A stretch of 64,000 nt of DNA from assembly GCA_036245525.1 (NCBI GenBank), contig BTPG01000003.1, forward strand, positions 156,591,080 to 156,655,079, written 5' to 3'. Shown piece by piece: positions 58,100 through 64,000 of this stretch (within the stretch, counting starts at the first letter, position 1; each line of letters starts with the position of its first letter). Made by a program: the position numbers and the translations under genes. The stretch is from Semisulcospira habei. Taxonomy: Eukaryota; Mollusca; Gastropoda; Semisulcospiridae. The notes beneath the pieces were generated by a model. The model was not told the DNA's origin. It ran no database searches and saw only the letters and a program-made list of their open reading frames with translations.

Positions 58100-58518
58100 C
58101 ATTCACTTTCATATTTGTTTCTTCAAAAACATTACCGATGACATGACTTTGTGGAAGAGGAAGTGTCTACTACTTACTCATTCTAGCCTAAGAACCCATT
58201 GTGTTACCACACAACCCGGGAGGCACTCGGGGAACCCCCAGAGGGGCCGAGCGTTGTCTCCCGCTCCTGCCCATCCGGTTCCGAGTCACGTGGTGTCCCA
58301 ACCAGTCATGCTACTTAGGCGAACACGTTCGGACGTTTTTGCTCTAGCCTCTGAACTGCGAGTTTTTTCTTTGACCGGTTCCCGACCTTCCAGTCTCTTG
58401 CGTCTGCTCTGGGCTTCTCTCCTTCGGCTAGCATTCACCCTCTTCGTTGGCGGCGGCTCTTCACTCCTTTGCTGTGCGTGTGGTTGCTGGCGCTGCTGCA
58501 ACCGGTCGTCTTGCGGGC

Positions 58519-58556
58519 ATGGACGTTTCGTCTCCCGTCCCCGCTCTGGCGGAGAG
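58519..58556 (+). pseudogene. DIRS E gag exon 1
   Basis: MDVSSPVPALAE plus AG, then gtaaggtag. Joins in phase to 58933 after ttgttgcag. Intron 376 bp. Confidence 0.68.
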
Positions 58557-59872
58557 GTAAGGTAGTTAAGTTGTTCCTCAACTGGTTCCCGGGTGGGGCA
58601 CCGGTTCGAGCGGCGGAAACCACCCTTACTTTGTCTTGCTGCGTCGGACGGTGGCTTCTTCTCACTCGTGGGCTGGCAGGGGGGTGAAAGTTGTTATGGC
58701 GGGCTCACTCTTAGCTTGGCGGCTCTCTTCGCGCCGTGCCCGCCCCATTCCTGGTAATGGCTTGGCCTCTAGCTAGCTACCTTCGCCATGCTGGGCTTAC
58801 GTTTAACGCTCACTTGTTGCTGTAGTGGTCGCTTTGCAGCATTGTTAGACCCTACCCCTGGCTCATTTGCTAGTGCTTGTACTAGGTTGCTATGAATCTC
58901 GCCCACATGCCACCATGCATCTTTTGTTGCAGTGGCCTGTTGATGACTTGCACACAATGTGGAGGGTTCCAGTGGCCATCCGATGACCACAAGATCTGTC
59001 TCCTTTGCGCGGGTTGTGCCTCTGACCGTTCGTGTGACGTCTGCTCCACCTGGCCTGAGCTGCGTTGGTCGCAGCTATGGAGTTTTTACAGACGCGAGCG
59101 CCCGACTCCGTTGGCTGCGCCGAATACTTTTGAGACTCCACCCGCCTGACCTCGCGGGACAGGATTGACCCTGTGGAAAGGACACCACGCTTGAAGCCGA
59201 CAGCTAGTGCGCAGAGTGGTTCCTGGATCGAGGTGGCCACACCCACGCCCGGACCAAGCCCTTTGAGAGGCAGAGAACTCGCCTCACAGAGCCCAGTTCG
59301 GAGAGACGTGCTTCGCACCGTCCCAGGTCCTCTACCGATCACCACTCATCTCCTAGGAAGCGCGCGTGTCCCCACTGGCGGTACCCTTGCCGGCAGTCAG
59401 CCTGCCTCACAGAGCCCGGCTTGGAGACTTATTCGCACGCGCGTCCGAAGCCTCCACCCGACACAGATGCTGTCCGCCGTGCTAGCTCTTCTCGACGCTC
59501 TCGCTCGCGTGCTGAGGACCACAGGAGGGATCATGCTCTGCGTCGTTCTTGGGATCCTGGCTCTAAGCGCTCGGTAAGGTCTCCACACTCGTCTCGTCCC
59601 TTTCGCGACCGGTTTCCCTTTCGTCCCGTCCCTCTTCCCCTCATTCGACCCTTCCTTCTCCTTCCCCCTTTCGCCGTCCGCGGTCACCTAGCCGCAGTCG
59701 CGCTCTGGACGCTCTTCTCCCCGCGGTAGTTCCTCGCCTCGTCGTCTTACACGTCGCTCTCCTTCTCGTCGCTCCCCTTCTCTCCCCTTGGATTGCCGCC
59801 GCTTGGTTTTCGTTTCCCTCGTCGTCCGCATCACTCTCCTGTTCCCAGGCCACGGGAGGACGTCAACACCTT

Positions 59873-61117
59873 CAGACTTGCCTACCATACGGTAGTTGGC
59901 CGTATTCATACGGATTTTAGCCTGAGAATACGATCATCTGGTCAGGTCGTTAAAAATACGGATACAACGTTTTTGTGTTGTTGTTTTTTCCTATTAAAAG
60001 ACTCAGTTTGTAGTTACTTCCCTTGGATAAAGACATTTCATTGTGGTGTCTGCAGGGGCATACATTCCATGCCTCCACCTAGAGCTATATTTTCATGCAC
60101 CCTAAGAGAGAACCTACTAAAAGGGGGAAAGGGGTTGCAGTCGATATTGTAGTAGTAAATGAAAAGAAAAGAGGAGACTGCCAGTGCTAATATTTTAGGA
60201 AGATTACAAAGTAGGTAAAAGCACTGTCAGGGGAGAGAAGTGTGCATGATCGAACAGGGTCTATTTTGGTCAAAGCACAAAAAAAAAAGATAGGAAAGAG
60301 GGGGGTGCGCTAAGAAAGTGACTGCTTCCCTTGGATAGTTTAGCTTTCGATGCCCTTTGATTTACACCATTGAGAAAGAATACTATCCTATCCGATAAGT
60401 TATTCAGTCATAGTAGCCCAAAATGAAACGAAGCCGTGATGCTGATAATTCTTCTGACGAACCGTCAGCCAAGCAGGTTGCTCGAAAGCACAGCTTCTTG
60501 AAAGCATATAATGAAAAGTGGCCTTGTTTTACCGTGTCATCAAAAGATCAGGATTTTGCGCGATGCATATTGTGCCAAACAGATTTCACAGTTGCACATG
60601 GTGGTCAAAATGATTGTGAGAGACATTTCCTCCAAAGCCCATGCCAAGATTGAAAATGCTGCCAAAGGTTCAGCATCGATCGGAGGCATGTTCTCAGCTG
60701 CTCAGGTCAAAACAGTCAGGTCAGACAGCACAAGGTTGGTTTAAGCAGCATATTATTCACCATGTATAGACTGTTTGTAAAAAAAACAAACGATCTTAAG
60801 TGACCAAGTCAGCAAGTGTCATTCTAATTATATTAACCAAAAAAAAAAAGGGTGAAAATCAAAGAAAAGAAGAAAAATAAAACACAAAGTAGGCCTACAT
60901 ATAAACGCAATTGAATTAAATGAAAGTATATCATGAAAATGATTTTTTCTCATTTATGGCTGGCATGTTGTAAAAATACATCGCCTTTTATAGCAGAATG
61001 CATAGTGGCTGTAGTAGTATCTTTACCAGTTTACAAATAAATCTGGTCAAAACTGCCATAATCTGGTTTTTAACTGCCTGGAGTACTGACAACAGTTTTT
61101 TCAGGTAGGCAAGTCTG
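59873..61117 (+). mobile_element. hAT-family DNA transposon, deleted, 6-bp target duplication
   Basis: 1245 bp with 14-bp perfect terminal repeats CAGACTTGCCTACC (59873-59886 and 61104-61117), flanked by exact CACCTT duplications (59867-59872 and 61118-61123). It contains only the N-terminal zinc-finger part of a transposase; the catalytic and C-terminal parts are missing. Its ends match the element at 10164-12533 (CAGACYTGYYTACC). Confidence 0.82.
60423..60744 (+). pseudogene. hAT transposase N-terminal zinc finger, frameshifted
   Basis: Starts MKRSRDADNSSDEP (basic, acidic), then KWPCFTVSSKDQDFARCILC, the Cys pair of a BED-like finger, and FTVAHGGQNDCERH. A frameshift at about 60632 is needed to reach the final His (SSKAHAKIEN). 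Resembles the N-termini of short hAT-derived proteins. Confidence 0.72.
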
Positions 61118-62199
61118 CACCTTGAGTCTGCTCGCCAACGATTCGGCTTCTGCGTTCCTCGGACACCTCGGCCGCTCCCCTTCTCCTGCTTCGGCGTCGG
61201 GTTCCTCGGCTTCCCTTAAGTTGACCTCTTCCTCTCGGACGGACACTCATCTGGCTCTGGATGAGGTCGCGCGTCTCATCACTTCGACGCTCCCCGCGGA
61301 GGACTGCCCGGCGTCGCCTCCCCTCAAGAGGAAGGTATCCGCCTTCGTGGACGCTGGGAGACATGTCAAGAGATTTAAGTCACTGCTGCAGCCCCCTGGT
61401 TTTCGGGATCTCTGTGATGTCTTCTCCGCGCACCTTCTTTCAGGTGTCCAAGGTTCGGACTTTCTCTCGGACCACAGGTGGCCTCCTGGACTCGACATCG
61501 CTTTTCGTCAGGTCTGGTACGCCGGCCATTCTCAATCGTTCCATTACCCGCTTCCTCCCGTGGACCCTCCCGCCGTTTTGCAAGCTGGGGGCGCTTCCCT
61601 TCTCAAGCGTTCCTTCCCTCGGGGTTTGGACAGGACGGCCGCTCTTGTGAGGAACTCTCTCGCCTGCGCGGGATTCTTGGAGTTGCTTACTCAGGCGTTC
61701 ATTCGTCGCATTGAGGACTCCTGGCACCTGTCCATGTCTCCCCTCCTAGGAGATCTGCTCATCATGGCGGAAGCTGGCAACCGCGCCTGCTTGCCATTCC
61801 TCGGTCAACGCTATGGCGGCTGCCGCTAACTGCGACCTTTGCGTCGGGATGCTGTGTTGAACGCCTGCCGTGGGATGCCTCCGGATTTGAAGGTTCAGCT
61901 GTGTCGTGCCCCGTTCGGAGGACCGCTCCTCTTCGGAGACTCCTGGCAGTCGGATCGCTGGCCGCGCAAGACAGTACAGCAACACTTTCCTGCAGCCCGC
62001 TCGGCACCGGGTCGCGCCCTGCGGACCTCCAGACCCGTTGCCTCGGCCCCCGCTTTCCACTCGCGGGCCCCTCGTCTCCGTCGCCCAGCCTTTGGTCGCC
62101 CTGGCCCAGGTAGCGCCCTGACCCCCGATTGGCCCCGTCCCGCCCGACGCCCTGGGCGCGGGCGGGCACCCTGACTCTCCCTCGGCCCCGCCTCCGCCG

Positions 62200-64000
62200 G
62201 CCGTCTCTGGGTCTCCAGTCGGCGGAAGGCTTGCACGTTACAGCAAGGAGTGGCGCTTGCAGTTTCAAGACGACCCTTGGATTTTAGACACTGTTTCGGG
62301 GGGCCTGCGGATCTCCTTCCGCTCCCCGCCTCCCCTACGTTCCACCCCAGTCTGGACCGAGATCCCGTCAGACAAGCTCAAGGCCTGCGCCCTGCAGGAG
62401 AAGTCGCCTCTCTCTTGCTAAAGGACACCACGGAGATTGTTCGTCGCATGGACTCCCCCGCCTTTTACAGCCATCTCTTCGTGGTTCCAAAGCAAGTGGC
62501 GCCCAGTTATCGACCTCTCAGCGTTGAACGCTTTCATCGTGGCCCCGTCCTTTCAGATGGAGACAGCTCGGGCCCTCCGTGCGGCTGTGCAACCGATGGA
62601 TTTCGCAGTCAGCTTGGATTTGTCCGACGCCTACCTCCATGTCCCGATTCACCCAGCTTCCAGGAGATATCTCCGCTTCGCCTACAACGGTCTCGTCTAC
62701 CAATTTCGCGCTCTCCCTTTCGGTCTCAACCTCAGCCCTTGGGTATTCACCTGCATCATGGACGCGGTAGTGGCCAAGGTGTGTCAGTCGTCCTCCAGCC
62801 CAACGTCCAACTACCTCGAATAATCCTCCTGAGGAATCAAGTGGAAGCCTCCTTGGTGACCGACAGGGATGTACTGATGCGGCTGTTTTCGGGATTGGGG
62901 TTCTTAATCAACGCAGGCAAGTCGGATCTCACTCCCTCCCGTTGCTTCATTCACCTCGGCATGGAGTTCGCTACCGACCTCAACAGAGTTCGGTTGCCGG
63001 AGCCACGAATCCTGAAGTTGTCCTCCCTAGCGTTACAGATAGCCCAGCAAGATGCAGCGTCCGCCAGAGTCTGGCTTCAGCTCCTTGGGTTGATCAACGC
63101 AGCGGCGGAGTTGATCCCCCTCGGTTGTCTCTACGCCCAACCGCTTCAGTTGCATCTGCTCATGCTTTGGCGTCCCTCTTCAGGCGATCTCACCGCTCTG
63201 GTTCCGGTGTCCCCGCTGATTCGCCCCCATCTCCTACTCTGGACCGACACTACGTGGCTGGCCTCCAGAGTTCCCCCGTCTTCCCCCCCTCCGCATCTCT
63301 CCCTGTGTGTCAACGCGAGTCGTGCCGGGTGGTGAGCCCACCTGCTACCACAGTTCCTCACGACGTCCGGCCTCTGGCCCCCGGAGTTCGCGGACAAGCA
63401 CATCAACTGGTTGGAACTGAAGGCGGTCTGGCAAGCCCTCGTGGTGTGGGAGAGACAGCTCTGCGGTCAGCAACTTCTCGTCCTCTTGGACAATGTAACG
63501 GTGGTGACTTACATCCAGAAGCCGGGCGGGACGCATTCTCCAGACCTGTGCATGCTCCTCTACCGTTTGATGCGCTGGTGCGAGGACCGCAACCTTTCCC
63601 TCAGTGCACGACACATCCCCGGCCGTCTGAATGTTTTGGCAGACGCCCTCTCGTGGCGCGGCCAGTTACTGCACACGGAGAGGTCCTTACGCCAGGATAT
63701 CTTCCGGATGATCTGCACCCACTGGGAGACACCGACGATAGACTTGTTTGCCACGAGGTGGAATCACCAGCTTCCCCTCTTTGTCTCTCCGATCCCGGAC
63801 CCTCTGGCCTGGGCGGTCGACGCCCTTTCCATTCCCTGGGAGGGACTCGTCACCTACGCGTACCCCCCAACAGTCCTTAATCCCAAGGTCCTCCTCAAGC
63901 TGCAAGGATGCAACGCGGTCATCCTTCTAGTCGCCCCGTTCGCGTGGACCCGGTCTTGGACCACTGTCCTTCTCAGTCTCGCCACTCACCCCCCACTGCG
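62200..64000 (+). pseudogene. DIRS E RT-RNase H, frameshifted, incomplete at window edge
   Basis: [14 protein letters not shown] (the preceding PGG is deleted), [23 protein letters not shown], then YLE followed by a stop where other copies have YLDD. After a frame change: [14 protein letters not shown] and [14 protein letters not shown]. RNase H: CVNASRAGW then stop, NWLELKAVWQAL, VLLDNVTVVTYIQK and HIPGRLNVLADALS. Linker [14 protein letters not shown] and [13 protein letters not shown] to the window end. Confidence 0.83.

Larger units (their letters stand above)
58933..62174 (+). pseudogene. DIRS E gag exon 2, frameshifted, split by a hAT element
   Basis: Cys/His cluster intact at 58933-59100 ([40 protein letters not shown]), then frameshifts. 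A degraded Arg/Ser-rich region runs to 59866. After the hAT element, the helical part 61124-61829 (DEVARLITSTLPAED, WYAGHSQSFHYPL) and the basic tail ending [10 protein letters not shown] at 62174. A frameshift near 61780 separates the last two pieces. Confidence 0.8.
58100..64000 (+). mobile_element. DIRS element E, 5' part, running off the window
   Basis: Left ITR 58125-58290 (cattaccgatgacatgac, acacaacccgggaggcactc), exon 1 at 58519, gag from 58933, a hAT insertion (59873-61117), gag C-terminus, RT and RNase H up to the window edge. The recombinase and right end are outside. Sense in the TMEM209 intron. Confidence 0.87.

Overview
This window is nuclear DNA of an animal. Three conserved host genes with spliceosomal introns can be read: the 3' half of muskelin (MKLN1, + strand, coding exons 2800-19227), a complete LSM3 (- strand, coding exons 38817-23138) and the 5' half of TMEM209 (+ strand, coding exons 39213-57777, running off the right edge). 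Exon phases agree across every junction I checked. MKLN1 and LSM3 converge tail to tail. LSM3 and TMEM209 diverge from a gap of about 395 bp between start codons, probably a shared promoter. The dense DIRS, SINE and hairpin-MITE content suggests a lophotrochozoan, perhaps a gastropod mollusc; that is inference.

About two thirds of the window is transposable elements sitting in introns of these genes. The dominant family is a DIRS-type tyrosine-recombinase retrotransposon, with seven copies called here A (1-2053, +), F (7870-16577, -), O (23636-36932, -), B (23947-30464, -, nested in O), C (44698-51275, +), D (51276-56700, +) and E (58100-64000, +, open at the window edge). The layout is inverted terminal repeat (ITR), leader with a short first exon, gag-like ORF with a Cys/His cluster and an Arg/Ser-rich region, RT-RNase H ORF in the +1 frame, tyrosine recombinase ORF in another frame, internal complementary region (ICR), and ITR. 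Copy B keeps all of these and looks nearly intact. The others are broken by frameshifts, stops, deletions and younger insertions.

Younger insertions date the layers. An RTE-like LINE with a 13-bp target duplication splits the recombinase of C. Two related hAT-type DNA transposons with 14-bp terminal repeats and 6-bp target duplications split F and E. An L2/CR1-like LINE and a 480-bp palindrome replace the middle of O. Element B lies at the ICR junction of O, and D starts directly at the terminal core of C, as if the recombinase targets its own family's junctions. Introns and the MKLN1-LSM3 spacer also hold tRNA-derived SINEs, several hairpin MITE families, LINE fragments and minisatellites.

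The most interesting points are: (1) a conserved spliceosomal-type intron in the gag of at least three DIRS copies, joining a 12-codon first exon to the Cys/His cluster; (2) DIRS-into-DIRS insertion at the ICR crossover point; (3) an RS-domain-like region in the gag; (4) a hAT lineage with 6-bp target duplications whose two copies carry opposite ends of the transposase; (5) a near-perfect 47-bp-arm hairpin in the LSM3 3'UTR; (6) six of seven DIRS copies in sense orientation with the host gene.
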